DNA of 64,000 bases, taken from the NCBI RefSeq assembly GCF_000830985.1, contig NZ_CP007151.1:1054001-1118000 (forward strand), written 5' to 3'. The stretch is from Marinobacter similis (GTDB lineage Bacteria; Pseudomonadota; Gammaproteobacteria; Pseudomonadales; Oleiphilaceae). The position numbers and the translations under genes were made by a program. A model generated the notes under the pieces. That model was not told the DNA's origin. It saw nothing but the letters and a program-made list of their open reading frames with translations, and searched no databases. Positions within the stretch are counted from its first letter, which is position 1; every line of letters begins with the position of its first letter. This document shows, piece by piece, positions 1 through 10,906 of the stretch.

Positions 1-691
1 CGATACAGGCTATTCGGCTTCCGGATCGGGTGCTCGTCCGGGCGAATTCCGGGTTGGCGATCTTACCGTTCGGGTAACGGATACGACTGAACTGGACGAC
101 AACATTACCCTTGCCGATCTGGCCGAAGGCCTTCTGGTGCAAGTGGAAGGAACCTTCCTCTCTGACAGCGTCCTCGAGGCCAGCGACATCGAGTTGCGGG
201 ATAGCAATGCGGAAGTCGAGGGGGTGGTTTCGGTGGTCGCTGACAACGCGTTCTTCATTGGCGGGGTCGAAGTCCGGGTAGTGCCGACTACGACGTTTAC
301 TGTTGATGACGGCTCCGATGTCACGCTCCAGACCCTGCCTATCGGTTCGACCACAGTCGAGGTGGAAGGTGTCGAGAGGGAGCAGGACAACAACATCTTC
401 ATAGAAGCATTGAAGGTGGAGGTTGACGATGAGCCGGCTAACATCAACGACCGCAATAGCTTTGAGCTTGAGGGTAAGCTTCGCGGAATCTCCCCGTTCC
501 CGGGAACCGTCACGGTACTTGGCATACAGATCAACGACTCCACTGCCGATTACGATGGCGGTTCGAGAGCCGGCATTGTTGACGATTTCGAAAACACCAG
601 TGAGACCATCGTGCTGGAGGTTGAGTACCGAAGTTCTGGCTCGGGCTTTATTGCTGACGAGATCGAACGAGAAGAAAACGACAATGACTGA
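1..691 (+). CDS. DUF5666-type repeat protein, C-terminal part
   Basis: The reading frame is open from base 2 to the TGA at 689-691, so this is the 3' end of a longer gene cut by the window edge. The visible ~229 residues are acidic and beta-rich, with repeated units of the type 'V-x-V-E-G' about 60-70 residues apart (around bases 140-240, 340-420 and 465-520). This is the pattern of DUF5666 domains found in exported or lipoprotein-anchored proteins of marine gammaproteobacteria. The C terminus is Asp/Glu-rich and hydrophilic. No enzyme motif is visible and the function is unknown. The N-terminal signal, if any, lies outside the window. The next gene is 130 bp away on the same strand. Confidence 0.7.
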   Translation, partial: DTGYSASGSGARPGEFRVGDLTVRVTDTTELDDNITLADLAEGLLVQVEGTFLSDSVLEASDIELRDSNAEVEGVVSVVADNAFFIGGVEVRVVPTTTFTVDDGSDVTLQTLPIGSTTVEVEGVEREQDNNIFIEALKVEVDDEPANINDRNSFELEGKLRGISPFPGTVTVLGIQINDSTADYDGGSRAGIVDDFENTSETIVLEVEYRSSGSGFIADEIEREENDND

Positions 692-820
692 CTACAAAAT
701 CCGTACATAAAATAGCCCCGTTTCGGCCCGGCTTTTGCTATACGTAATGGCATACGATGTGTATGGACACTGTTAACGAACGTGCAGGATGCACAAAGCA
801 CTAACGCTAGCGGAGCCAGT

Positions 821-2772
821 ATGTCATTTCGTTTTCTTCAGCGGTTTCTTTCGAGCCGCCTTCTCCGGCCGGTTTTTGTCGTTCTGGTGGCAGCGGGCCT
901 GGTCCAGGTGCTGCTCAGCCAGTGGCTGATTTCGAATCAGGTTGAGCGCCTGGTAGAGACCGCCGGTTCAGCGCTCGAGGCCAGCAGCAACCAGGTTAGC
1001 GACTCCTTCGGAGAGACCCGTGAAGACGTGCGCGGTCGCCTGCAGACCATGCGGGAGAAGAGCATTGATGAACTTGCCAATGCCTTGACCCAACAGCAAA
1101 CCGAGCAACAGCAACGGGTTTCAGGCAATGTTCGTACGGCGGTCATGGCTGAGGCGCAGGGGCTGGCCAATGTCCTGGCGGCGGTTGCTGCACCATTGAT
1201 CTGGGATCGTGACATTCCTCGCCTGACCGATCTGGTTGAGCTGGCCGACGCCCGGGAATCGGTGCTGTTTGCCATCTACTACGATCAGTACGACAAGCGC
1301 ATGACCCGTTATGTCGATCGCACCGACGATCGCGTGCGCACTCTCATGGAGCAGGGTGAAGGGCGCGGTGCGGCAAATAAGGTCCTCGATGCGGCAAGCC
1401 GTGACCCCAACGTGGTGATTATTACCGCCGACATTGCGCCCCAAGGTTCGGCCATTGGTCAGCTCAAGTTGGGTCTGTCTCTTGAGGGTATCAACCAGGA
1501 TCTGGCGCAGCTGGAACAGGAATTCAGCGCCACCATCACCGGCAGTATCGACGCCTCCCGCCAGACCCTTGAAGCCGAAACCGAGCAGGTCAATCAGCGG
1601 CTGCAACAACAGTTGGCCGCCATGGACGCCGATACCCAGGCGCGGATCCAGAGCACCGTAGAGTCACTGAATGATGAAGCTTCCAGCTTGGCCGCCAACC
1701 TTTCGATCCTGCTGTCGGCTCTATTGTTGTGCTGATCATTCTGGTGGCCGCGGTATTGGGTGGTGGGCTCTTGCCTCGAGTGTTGCGCCTCGATGCTGCG
1801 ATCTGGAGTATCGCCGATGGCGAGGCCGATCTGACCCGTCGGGTCACCCTCAAAGGTAAGGACGAGTTGACTGAAATGGCGCGCGGCATGAACCAGTTCA
1901 TCGCCCGGATTCAGGAGCTGGTGTCTGATGTGAAGGCGTCTGCGGAATCTGCCGCCGGTCAGGCCCGGGAGCAAGGCGAAATCAGCCAGGACGCCGTTGC
2001 TGCGGTGAATCATCAGCAGCGGGAAGTGGCAGAGGTATCCGAAACCATGGCCGCCATGTCCCAGAGCATCTCGGAAGTGGCGGACAGCATTCAGGAAGTC
2101 GCCGGCTCGGTGCAGACCATCGGTGCTGAGAGCGAGGCCACCGCCAGTATCTCCCGGGATGTGCGTGAGCGTCTGGATGCGGTAGTGCGACAGGTTGAGA
2201 AAGCGGTTGAGGCGGTGAACGCGCTCAACACTCAGAGCACCGAGATAACGTCGGTGCTGTCGGTGATTGGCGCGATTGCGGAACAAACCAATCTGCTGGC
2301 ACTGAACGCCGCAATTGAAGCGGCGCGGGCCGGGGAATCCGGTCGAGGCTTTGCCGTGGTGGCCGATGAGGTGCGCACGCTGGCCAGCCGGACCCAGGAG
2401 TCCACCACCGAAATCGAAGGCATCATTGCGCGCTTGCAGCGGGGCAGCCATGAAGCGGTGTCGGTGATCGATCAGGTATCGGGACAGGTTGCCGATTCCT
2501 CAACCGAGTTCCGCAAGGCCGATGAGCACTTTGAGGAGATCAATCAGTTGCTGGGCAACCTTCAGGAGCGAGCGCTGACGATTTCCTCCGTTGCCGAGCA
2601 GGAAGGGCGCCATGCCGGCAAGGTTAGCGTCAGCGTTGAAGACATTGCCCGATCGTCCGAAACCACCGTTGAAGCCATCCACAGGTCCGACAATGCCAGT
2701 CAGAAGATTGGTGAATTACTGGCGGCGCTTCAGCCAAGCGTCCCAGTTCCGGGTTTAACTCGGGCAGGGTGA
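821..2772 (+). CDS. Methyl-accepting chemotaxis protein (one frameshift)
   Basis: Inner-membrane chemoreceptor of about 650 residues. I start at the ATG at 821, after a GGAG-like site, rather than at an upstream in-frame codon at 782 that adds 13 unconserved residues. In order: TM1 (residues ~12-35), a helical periplasmic sensor rich in Gln/Glu, TM2, HAMP (from ~1800) and a long coiled-coil signalling domain. The hairpin tip [19 protein letters not shown] is at ~2281-2337. The frame changes at ~1709-1711 inside TM2. One extra G there restores a continuous membrane helix, so I read this as a sequence error, not a dead gene. No fused enzymatic domain and no CheW-binding pentapeptide are seen at the C terminus. 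Ligand unknown. A strong terminator follows. Confidence 0.9.
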
Positions 2773-2779
2773 ACAAGAT

Positions 2780-2804
2780 CGGGCACCTTCGGGTGCCCGT
2801 TTCT
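2780..2804 (+). terminator. Rho-independent terminator after chemoreceptor gene
   Basis: Perfect 8-bp stem CGGGCACC / GGTGCCCG closed by a TTCG tetraloop and followed by TTTCTGTT. It begins 8 bp after the chemoreceptor stop codon and touches the 3' end of the convergent nitronate monooxygenase gene (which ends at 2806). Confidence 0.85.
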
Positions 2805-2805
2805 G

Positions 2806-3771
2806 TTATTGGCCCAGGCGCGAATGGGCTTTGGCGTATTCCGCCTTCAGGCGATTAACCAGGGCCTGGACACTGACCACATCGTGAATCTGGCTCACAC
2901 CCTGGCCGGCGGACCACACGGTTTTCCAGGCCTTGGCCTCGTCGCTTACCGGCTTCAGCTTCTCGCCATAATCGATCTCACCGGCCTGGTTCAGTTTATC
3001 CATCGGGTAACCGGCGGCTTCGAGGCTCTGACGCATGAAGCTGGCGGGAATACCCGACACCACCGGGGTGTGGATGATGTCTGCCGACACCGCCTCGATA
3101 ATCATGTTGCGGTATGCATCCTCAGCCTGGGACTCCTCGGTGTTGATGAACCGGGTGCCCAGGTAAGCCAGATCGGCACCCATGGCCTGCGCCGCAAACA
3201 GGTCCTCACCGTGGGACAGGCCGCCGGCCAGCAGGATGATGCCGTCGAACACCTCGCGGATCTCATGCACCAGCACAAACGGATTAAGGGTGCCGGCATG
3301 GCCACCGGCCCCCGCGGCCACCGCAATAATGCCATCAACGCCGGCTTCCGCCGCCTTGCGGGCGTGGTGCTGGTTGGTAACATCGTGGAATACCAGTCCG
3401 CCGTAGCTGTGGACCGCATCCACCACCTGGCTGGCAGCCCCCAGAGAGGTGATCACGATGGGCACCTGGTGTTTTACACACAATTCCAGGTCTGCCTGCC
3501 AACGTGGGTTGGTGCGATGCACGATCAGGTTGACGGCATAAGGAGCTACTTGTGCCGATGGGTTTTGCTGGCGGAAACTGTCGAGCTCACTGTTCATCTG
3601 CTCCAGCCAGCTTTCGAAGCCTTCACTGGTGCGCTGGTTCAGGGCAGGAAAACTGCCAACCACGCCTTCCTTGCAGCAGGCCAGGGCCAGCTCGGGGCCG
3701 GAGATCAGAAACATGGGCGCCGCCACCAGGGGCAGGGAGAGCTGATTGGCAAGGGATGCAGGTAAGGCCAT
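2806..3771 (-). CDS. Nitronate monooxygenase family flavoprotein
   Basis: FMN-dependent (beta/alpha)8-barrel enzyme of 321 residues, of the 2-nitropropane dioxygenase / nitronate monooxygenase family, which oxidises alkyl nitronates. Visible family features are the N-terminal PLVAAPMFLISGPELALA segment, the internal AGAGGHAGT glycine-rich loop that carries the presumed catalytic His, ILLAGGLSHGEDL near the phosphate-binding strand, and GADLAYLGTRF. It lacks a signal peptide, so it is cytoplasmic. It stands alone, convergent with the chemoreceptor and divergent from the DsbA-like gene (142 bp apart). The true substrate cannot be told from sequence; many members of this family are annotated only by homology. 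Confidence 0.9.
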   Translation of the reverse strand: MALPASLANQLSLPLVAAPMFLISGPELALACCKEGVVGSFPALNQRTSEGFESWLEQMNSELDSFRQQNPSAQVAPYAVNLIVHRTNPRWQADLELCVKHQVPIVITSLGAASQVVDAVHSYGGLVFHDVTNQHHARKAAEAGVDGIIAVAAGAGGHAGTLNPFVLVHEIREVFDGIILLAGGLSHGEDLFAAQAMGADLAYLGTRFINTEESQAEDAYRNMIIEAVSADIIHTPVVSGIPASFMRQSLEAAGYPMDKLNQAGEIDYGEKLKPVSDEAKAWKTVWSAGQGVSQIHDVVSVQALVNRLKAEYAKAHSRLGQ

Positions 3772-3913
3772 GAGTTTTCCTTAATTTTTGTTGGAACTTT
3801 TTTAAGTTATAAAGGATCTTAGCTTGCCTCGGTGGCCGTGAAAACGGTAACCAACGATCGAGTTTTCGGGAATTTCTTCCCCACAATACCTAACGAACAA
3901 GAAGGAGCCCGCA

Positions 3914-4642
3914 ATGGGTGAAGCCAAACGTCGCAAGGAAACCGGCGCGCCAGCGCCTCGTAAAGCAAGTAATAGGCCTCTGTATATCGGGGTGGCCTTG
4001 CTGGTCCTGGCGGCTGTTGTATTGGGACTGTTCTTTCTCACTGCACAGCCGGAGCCCACGTCTGACGAGCTGCCGGTGGCCGGCGCCAATGCCGATCCGT
4101 TCCCCGCTGAACTAGACCAGTACGGTGTCTCTGTAGGGCCGGAGGACGCGCCGGTGGTAGTGCGCGAGTTTGCTGATTATCAGTGTCCGGCCTGTGGCCG
4201 GTTCTCGGATGCCAGCCAGAAGCTGAAAGAACAGTACGTGGATTCGGGTAAGGTGCGGTTCGTGTTTTTCGACCTGCCGCTGCAGCAGCACCAGAACGCC
4301 ATGCCTGCGGCAATGGCGGCCCGTTGTGCCGGCGACCAGAACGGTTACTGGGACATGCACGACCAGCTGTTTGATGCCCAGACCGAGTGGAGCAGCTCCG
4401 GCGATCCGGTGGAAACCTTCAGCCGGTATGCCGGCGACCTGGGGCTGGACGAGCGGCGCTTCCGTCGGTGCATGACCACCGAACTGCACCGTGAAGACGT
4501 TGAACAGAGCCGTCGTGTGGCCATGCAGCTGCGGGTCAGCAGTACCCCAACAGTGCTCGTGGACAACATTCGCCTGTCTCGTCCCGGTTGGGGGCAGCTA
4601 TCAGCCGTAGTTGAGCGCGAGCTGAATAGCGCGGCACAATAA
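3914..4642 (+). CDS. Membrane-anchored DsbA-like thiol:disulfide oxidoreductase
   Basis: 242 residues with a short basic N terminus (GEAKRRKE), one membrane helix at residues ~22-44 and a periplasmic thioredoxin-fold domain with a helical insertion. The active site is CPAC at residues 91-94. The cis-proline loop, SSTPTVLVDN, is near residue 210. This matches the DsbA/DsbG-like 'DSBA oxidoreductase' family with Thioredoxin_4-type folds, which oxidise or isomerise disulfides in exported proteins. ATG at 3914 follows AAGAAGGAG. It is not next to a DsbB-like gene, so its redox partner is unknown. Confidence 0.88.
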   Translation: MGEAKRRKETGAPAPRKASNRPLYIGVALLVLAAVVLGLFFLTAQPEPTSDELPVAGANADPFPAELDQYGVSVGPEDAPVVVREFADYQCPACGRFSDASQKLKEQYVDSGKVRFVFFDLPLQQHQNAMPAAMAARCAGDQNGYWDMHDQLFDAQTEWSSSGDPVETFSRYAGDLGLDERRFRRCMTTELHREDVEQSRRVAMQLRVSSTPTVLVDNIRLSRPGWGQLSAVVERELNSAAQ

Positions 4643-4798
4643 GCAGTCAATAGAAGCAGCGAATATGGGCGCTGCGGTCAGCCCGCACTTGATTGCAGGT
4701 CAGAGTTGGTTAAAATTTGCGCCCGCTCTGGCTTGCGCCGTTGAGCCAATGACCAAACCCATGCTCCGGATTTACGGTCCGGCCCGCAGGAGATATTG

Positions 4799-5809
4799 AT
4801 GAGCAATGATGTTGTTGTCTGCGCGCTGTATAAGTTCGCAGTCCTGAATGATTACAAGACCCTTCGCCAGCCGTTGCTGGACCTGATGCTTGAGAAAGAC
4901 GTGCACGGCACCCTGTTGCTGGCCCGGGAAGGCATTAACGGCACCATCGCCGGAAGCCGCGAGGGCGTTGATACCATCAAGGCCTGGCTCGGCAACGACG
5001 AGCGTTTTGATGGCATCGATTACAAAGAATCCTTTGTCGACATCCAGCCGTTCAAGCGCACCAAGGTGAAGCTCAAGAAAGAGATTGTCACCATGGGCGT
5101 GGAGGGCATCGACCCAAAGCGTACCGTTGGCACTTACGTCGATCCCAAAGAGTGGAACAACCTGATTTCCGATCCGGATGTGGTGTTGGTGGATACCCGG
5201 AACCAGTATGAAGTTGAGATCGGCACTTTCCAGAATGCCGTGAACCCGGCCACCGATACCTTCCGCGAGTTCCCGGAGTACGTGAAACAGAATCTGGATC
5301 CTTCCAAGCACAAGAAGGTGGCCATGTTTTGCACCGGTGGCATTCGTTGTGAAAAATCCACCGCATACCTGAAAGAACAGGGCTTTGATGAGGTTTACCA
5401 CCTGAAGGGTGGCATCCTGAAGTACCTGGAAGAAGTGCCGGAAGAGCAGAGCCTGTGGCAGGGCGAATGTTTTGTGTTTGATGACCGGGTTACCGTGAAT
5501 CATTCGCTTGAGCGTGGTGACTACGATCAGTGTCACGCCTGCCGTCGGCCGATTACAGAAGACGACAAGCAGCGTCCGGAGTTTGAGCAGGGTGTCAGCT
5601 GTCACCAGTGCATTGATACCCTGACGGAAGAACAGAAAGCCCGCTTTGCCGAGCGTGAGCGTCAGATGCGTCTGGCCGAACAGCGTGGCGAAACCCACGT
5701 GGGTGGTGAAGCGGCGCGCATCATCGAAGAGCGCAAGGCCCGGAAAAAGGCCGAGCGCCAGCAACACGCCCAGAAAAGCCAGGCCGGCGAAGCTGCGCAG
5801 AATACCTGA
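4799..5809 (+). CDS. trhO: tRNA uridine(34) hydroxylase TrhO (rhodanese family, YceA)
   Basis: 336 residues. The family hydroxylates U34 of tRNA to 5-hydroxyuridine, using an active-site cysteine in a rhodanese fold. The order seen is an N-terminal acylphosphatase-like domain with the [11 protein letters not shown] signature (~residues 40-50), a rhodanese domain (~125-220) with VDTRNQYE and the catalytic loop FCTGGIRCE (Cys178 and Cys184), and a C-terminal Cys-rich region (CHACRRP and CHQC pairs, probably zinc-binding). The tail is basic and Glu/Arg-rich. I choose ATG 4799, five bases after AGGAG, over the TTG just before it. It appears monocistronic. Confidence 0.95.
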   Translation: MSNDVVVCALYKFAVLNDYKTLRQPLLDLMLEKDVHGTLLLAREGINGTIAGSREGVDTIKAWLGNDERFDGIDYKESFVDIQPFKRTKVKLKKEIVTMGVEGIDPKRTVGTYVDPKEWNNLISDPDVVLVDTRNQYEVEIGTFQNAVNPATDTFREFPEYVKQNLDPSKHKKVAMFCTGGIRCEKSTAYLKEQGFDEVYHLKGGILKYLEEVPEEQSLWQGECFVFDDRVTVNHSLERGDYDQCHACRRPITEDDKQRPEFEQGVSCHQCIDTLTEEQKARFAERERQMRLAEQRGETHVGGEAARIIEERKARKKAERQQHAQKSQAGEAAQNT

Positions 5810-5853
5810 GGTATCCGATTCTGCGCAGTCCCGCCGGCTAATAGGGAGAGGTT

Positions 5854-6579
5854 ATGGAGCTCAGAAAAGCAGTCGCGGTTGCATTAATCGGGCTGCGCCG
5901 CTGGCCCAAAGCGCCGAGGACAAAGTGGGCGCGGAGTTCGAGTTGGGTGTGCTGATGACATCCGGCAACACTGAGGAAACCAACTTTAATAGCCGGTTCG
6001 CGATTACCCAGGAATCAAGCGCTGGCGTAATGGCGCCGAGTTGAGTGCCCGGCACACCGAGGCCGAGGACGAAACCACGGCCGAGCAATATAAAGCCGAA
6101 GGCGAGACCAACTACAAGTTCGACGAGCGCCAGTACTGGTTTCTGCGCGGTTCCTGGGAAGACGATCGGTTTTCCGGTTACGCCTTCGAGTCGTCAATCA
6201 CCGCCGGTTACGGTAACCGGCTTTGGGAATCCGGCGAGCGTTCGTTCTGGAGTGTTTCGACCGGTATGGGTTACCGGTACAACCGACTGGATGAGCCGGA
6301 CGACGAGGGCAACGAAAAGGAAGACTCGGTCATCGCCCGTTTCGCCACGCAACTCGACTATGCCCTCTCTGATCGTGCCTTGTTTCGTCAGAAGCTCAGC
6401 ACCGAAGTTGGTCTGGAGGAAAACAACACGATCAGCGAGTCGGAGACCGCCTTGCAGGCGAACGTGGTTGGGAACCTGTCGATGAAACTGCGTTCCGGGT
6501 GAAGCACGTTTCCGATCCGCCCGAGGGCAAGGAGCGGACGGACACGGAAACGGCGATCACCCTGCTATACAACTTCTAA
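5854..6579 (+). CDS. DUF481 (YdiY-like) outer-membrane protein, three frameshifts
   Basis: Starts at ATG 5854 after GGGAGAGG. It encodes a signal peptide followed by a ~220-residue beta-barrel-like sequence of the DUF481 family (salt-induced outer-membrane protein YdiY type). The conserved start ELGVLMTSGNTEETNFNSR lies in frame 3 (~5935-5995). It continues through KRWRNGAELSARHTEAE and WFLRGSWEDDRFSGY, and ends with the barrel-closing strand ITLLYNF just before the TAA at 6577-6579. The frame changes near 5890, 6020 and 6495. Each can be repaired by one base. The product is probably an outer-membrane pore or structural protein; its substrate is not known. Confidence 0.75.
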
Positions 6580-6589
6580 GCGTGTTGGC

Positions 6590-7536
6590 TCAGACGTTGT
6601 TGCGCAGCCCCAGCTCATCCGGGTAAGGGGTCAGGTACTGTTGGGCGCTCAGGTAATTCACCGGCTCCCGGCGCTGGGCCATGCGTAGCAACGTCATGGG
6701 CACCACCAGGGGAACCTCGCCGCGGTGATATGCGTCCATCTGTTCCAGCATGACCTTCCGGTCTTCCTCGCCCATGGCGTCTTTCAGGTACCCCAACAGA
6801 TGCTGCATGGCATTGATGTGCGAACCACGGCTGACTTTCTTGCTCATGGCTTCCATGAACAGATGGATATAGCGGTCGGCAATGCTTTCCAGCGGTTCTG
6901 ATTTCAGGTCGCCGAGCATGGGGCCAAGCTGTCGGTAAATCTTTTCGGAATGGGCCAGTAACTGGAACTTGTGGCGGGTGTGGAAGTTGATCAGAGCTTG
7001 GCGGTCAACTGCTCACCGGCGACATTCTGCATCCAGTCGTCGTAGGCGAACACGCGCTCGATGAAATTCTCGCGAATCATGTTGTCGTTCAGGCGACCCT
7101 CTTCCTCTACCGGCATCAGCGGGTAGGCCTGTAGCAGCGCATCGGCAAACATGCCGCGGCCGTCGCGGCGGGTGACCTGGCCATTCTCGTTATGGACCTT
7201 GATTCTCTCCATGCCGCAGCTGGGAGATTTCGCCATCAGGATATAGCCGCGCAGGTTGGCGAGGGTGGGGATGACGTCATCGATAAATCCTTCCATGGCG
7301 GCGGTGTGGTCCGCCTGCCCCTTGGTCTCGATGATACGCATGCCTTCCGGGTATTCCCGCAAGTGGATGGCAGGGCGAGGTACGCCCAACCCTGCTTCCA
7401 GCTCTGGGCAGATGGAGCGGAATTCGAAGTGCTTGGACAGGACCTGCGTGCAGTAGCGGGAGTGCTTGTGGCCGCCATCATGGCGGACTTCCTTGCCCAG
7501 CAGGCAGGTGCTGATACCAACGGGAATATGGGACAC
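6590..7536 (-). CDS. DUF523-DUF1722 two-domain protein (YbgA-like), one frameshift
   Basis: About 315 residues. The N-terminal DUF523 domain has the signatures VGISTCLLGKEVRHDGGHK, FRSICPELEAGLGVPR and a later CGM in SPSCGM. The C-terminal DUF1722 domain starts with LINFHTRHKFQLLAHSE and continues through GSHINAMQHLLGYLK. The two parts are in different frames; the switch is at ~7000, where one extra base joins QLTAK to ALINFH. This domain pair is common in proteobacteria, often near photolyase (phr) or DNA-repair genes, but no such neighbour exists here. Biochemical role unknown. The conserved Cys residues in DUF523 suggest metal or redox chemistry, which is inference. Confidence 0.85.
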
Positions 7537-7616
7537 GTATCCTCTCCAATCAATAAAAGGGTTTTTGTAATACGTGATTAAAGTCTAGACCGATCAGCCC
7601 GTACGGGTGAAACGGC

Positions 7617-9852
7617 TTAACTATCCCAGTGCCTGTTTTTCTTCTTTTCCGCCAAGGCCAGGGTGCTTGCGTAAATGGTGCGAACGTCAGTGGCAAACTG
7701 CTCCACTGAAAACTCTTCCGCAAATTCCAGTGCCTGTTTCGCCAGTTCCTCGCGCAGGCTGTCTTCTTCCAGCAGGCGCTTCACGGCCTGAACCCACTTG
7801 TCTTGCCGCTCCGGCGTCTTGAAGCCGTTGTGGCCGTGCCGAACCACGTCTTCTATACCACTGGAGCGAACCGCCACCACCGGAAGGCCGGCCGCCATGG
7901 CTTCCAGAATCACCATGCCCTGGGTTTCTGATTTTGAAGCAAACAGGAAAGCATCACCCAGGCGATACCAGGTTGCCATCTCATCCGGCGGCACCGCGCC
8001 CACCAGGGTGAAATATTGTTGCAGGCCCAGGTCATCGATCTTCTTTTGCAGTCGATCACGCTGGTGGCCATCGCCAATCATCAAGAACCGGAATGGCACA
8101 TCGGTGCTTGCGCGCAGGGTATCGATGGCCTCAATCATGAAATCGATGTTCTTCTCGTTCGAGAGCCGGGAGACGCTGACGAACACCTTCTCCTTGCCCA
8201 GTCCCTGCTGTTCCCGCAAGCGCTGAATGTCGTCCTCATTCACCTCCTGAAAGCGCTGGTACTCAATGCCCGTGGGCTGAACATAGGTCGGGGTCTTCAC
8301 GCCGATCATGCGCAGATACTCTTCCGTGGAGTAGGTCGGCACGATTACGCCATCGCACTTGTTGGCGAAGCGCTTGATCAGGGCGTGGGAGATCAGGTTG
8401 CGGAACAGCATGCCGGGCAGGGGCACGAAGTGGGCGTAATGCTCCAGCCGGGTGTGATAGGTGTAGATGGCGGGTACCTTCAAAGTACGCGCATGAACAG
8501 TCCCAGAGAGCCGAGCCAGAACGGGTGATGTAGGTGAATAATGTCCGGACGGAAAGCTTTTACCGCCTTACGAATGCGAGCCAGGAAGATATTGGCCAGG
8601 CGGAATTCGCGCTTTTCACCCATGGCCAGCAGCGAGGGTACACGTACTACCTGATCCTCGTTTTCCGGCTGGTCCTTGTACCTCGGGGCGACGATCAGGA
8701 GCTTGTCGCCCAGCTCAACCAGGCCCCGGCGCAGGCGTTCAATGGAGATGGGCACACCACCAATAAACGGCAGGTAGTTGTTGGTGAACATCGTCACCCG
8801 CAATGACTTTTGGAGCCAGGGCGAAGGGTCCAGATCGTAATCGGGATAGTAGTCCTTGCCGATAAAGATGGCGGTGTAGAGCTTGATGGTGATGGCGACA
8901 AACACGGCCAGCAGCAGGATGAAATTCAGGTAGCCGGAGTAGATGAGCGAGTAGATGAAAAACCAGAAGCTTTCCAGTTGTTTCAGGATCTCGTGTTGGC
9001 CCACCTGCAGCCGTTCCAGGGAGTGGCTGGCGTTGCCATCTGCATCCACGTTCACCTTCACAAAGTGGTAAAAGCTGGTGTCGTTGTTCAGCACCAGGCC
9101 GCCGGCACCGCCGGTGGTGATGAACGTGGTGTCTTCGCTGGCGGATTCGGAATAGAGCGACAGGTTGGCTGAGAACACCAGATCAATACTGTGGCGTTTA
9201 ATTTCCCGCATCAGGGCGCTGCGGAATTCAGGAGGCTGCAGGTAGTCACTGCGTTGATCGAAGGGCGCGTTTGCCTCCGGCTCCATGGGCGGGTGGCCAA
9301 TAAACAGAATCCGGGCCTTGGAGCTGTCCTGGGCCAGCAGGTCATTGAGCCAGCGGATCTGCCACTTCCACGGAGTCTTGCCGGTGCTGTCCAGGAAAAT
9401 CAGCCGGCTGTTGCCAGCCAGGATACTGAAGAAATGAGGGCCGAAATGATCGTAGAACCGGAAGCTGCCGAAGTCTTCGTACTCGTGCGCTCCGAAGGTC
9501 AGCAGGTAGGGAATGTCTAGGTGCCCCAGGCTGCCATACAGTGCCCGGTACTTGTCTTCGCCACCGCCACTGACCGCGTTGCCCGCTGACACCATGAAAT
9601 CGATGCCGGAGTCATTCAGCTCAGGAACAATCCGTTCCTCGAAAATGCCGATGGAATTGTTGATGTTGCCCACCACCGCGAAACTGATCGGTGACTCAGG
9701 ATCGATAGTGCGCTGAATGCGCTCCACCTGTTCGGTGTGCAGGCCCTTGAAGTCCTTCATGAACAGGTTGAGATAGGCCTTGTAGCGACCAGCAAAAAAA
9801 CGATCAGCAGGCACAGGTAAAACAGCAGCTTCAGTGGATTTCGGAGGATCAT
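7617..9852 (-). CDS. Degenerate metallophosphoesterase fused to GT4 glycosyltransferase (two frameshifts)
   Basis: Predicted ~744-residue membrane protein. ATG 9852 overlaps the upstream stop (ATGA). In order: an N-terminal membrane helix; a calcineurin-like phosphoesterase fold (~residues 45-300); a hydrophobic stretch FFIYSLIYSGYLNFILLL (bases ~8900-8950); and a GT-B, family-4 glycosyltransferase with FTNNYLPFIGGV, IIHLHHPFWLGS, TYHTRLEHY, SVSRLSNEKNIDF, and the E-x7-E-like FASKSETQGMVILEAMA. The phosphoesterase metal ligands are eroded: GNINNS, SAGNAV and GAHE stand where D-x-H, GD and GNHE are usual. Frames change at ~9800 (near a T7 run) and ~8482 inside the glycosyltransferase domain. 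The sugar donor and the acceptor lipid are unknown. Confidence 0.82.
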
Positions 9853-10906
9853 CCCGGTTTCCTGCGGTCTTTAATGAGTTCCCTCTGCAGCACGATCAAT
9901 CCGATGATCATGCCCAGGTATATGGTCAGCAGGCGCCAGCTTACAGTGACCAGCACCAGATGGTTGCCCGACAGAATATCCCGAAAGAAGCTTCCAAATA
10001 CACCTTCAGAAATGCCGGAAGCCCCGGGTGTGGGCGAAAAATACATAACAAAGGTGGTTACGACCAGCAGCCCCAAAGAGACCACGTAATCAACGGTGTA
10101 ACCCAGGCTATACATCAACAGGGCCGGGAAACTGAACAAGCTGAGCAGGAACAGGGCAGTGAACAGAATCGACAAGCACACATACAGTTTCTGGCCTTTA
10201 AGGTAGTCACCAAAGCTGTCGGAGAACCGGAGCATCTCCCGGCGCGCCTTGAACTGCCAGCGTCGGTGCCGGGCGTCGCTGATCAGGTGGAAACGGTGCA
10301 GGGTTACCAGAATCTGGGTCAGGGGCGCGATCAGCCAGTGGGTGCGGAACAGCAGGACCGCGAAAAAGGCCAGATAGATAAAGATGAAGATCGCCAGGGC
10401 AACACCAATGGAGCCGGTAATTGTGTGGTCTTTCAGGGCCCGCAGTGTCAGCAGGAAGATGGGGGTCAGGGTGAAGATGAACATCACGGCCAGCACCGTG
10501 CGAATGGTGGTGGCCGCGGTTGCCCGGCCCATGGGCACGCCGTGCCGGTGCAGATACCAGATCTGGGCAAAACCGCCGCCGGTGGCCATGGGCGTCACGT
10601 TGGAGAAGAACAGGTTGATGAACACCAGCCGGAACATCACTTTGAGCGGCAGCCGGTGCCCCAGGGCGCGCAGGGTGAAATACAGCCGCAGGCATCGGAC
10701 ACAAAGTAAACCAGCAACAGCAGCCCGACCATCAGCAGCGTGGTGGGCGCAATGAGGCGCGGATCGAAAGTAAGGCTGCGCTCGGCAAACTGGTCGTAAA
10801 CCGCGTACAGACCGACTGCGGTCATGGCGATAAAGATCAGGCTGAAGACTACGAGTCGTCGCCAGGACGTCTGTTTCGAGTAGTCGCTTTCGGAAGGTTC
10901 GCTCAT
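9849..10906 (-). CDS. Lysylphosphatidylglycerol-synthase-TM (YbhN-like) membrane protein, one frameshift
   Basis: About 352 residues with 8 or so membrane helices. It belongs to the family of the flippase-type membrane half of MprF, without the aminoacyl-transferase half. Visible signatures are INLFFSNVTPMATGGGFAQ, the T-x-x-R motif TTIRTVL, and FSPTPGASGISEGVFGSFF near the C terminus. The frame changes at ~10698, in the second helix region; one base restores LLLVYFVSDALRLYF. It overlaps the GntR gene upstream (10903-10906) and the phosphoesterase-glycosyltransferase gene downstream by 3-4 bases, so the three are translationally coupled. Likely role, by inference: moving or handling a lipid that the fused glycosyltransferase modifies. 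Confidence 0.83.

Noticed and set aside
712..735. Terminator after the DUF5666 gene
   Set aside because: AGCC...GGCT with a T run is suggestive but the stem is short and imperfect; not reported as a feature.
4700..4798. tRNA-like hairpins before trhO
   Set aside because: Short stems are present, but there is no T-loop, no anticodon stem and no CCA end.
8480..8483. Two separate genes joined by a TTGA overlap (phosphoesterase and glycosyltransferase)
   Set aside because: The switch falls inside the conserved N-terminal half of the GT4 domain (FWLGSLGLFMR to KVPAIYTYHTR), so the domain would be split between two proteins. A single fused gene with one missing base is more likely.
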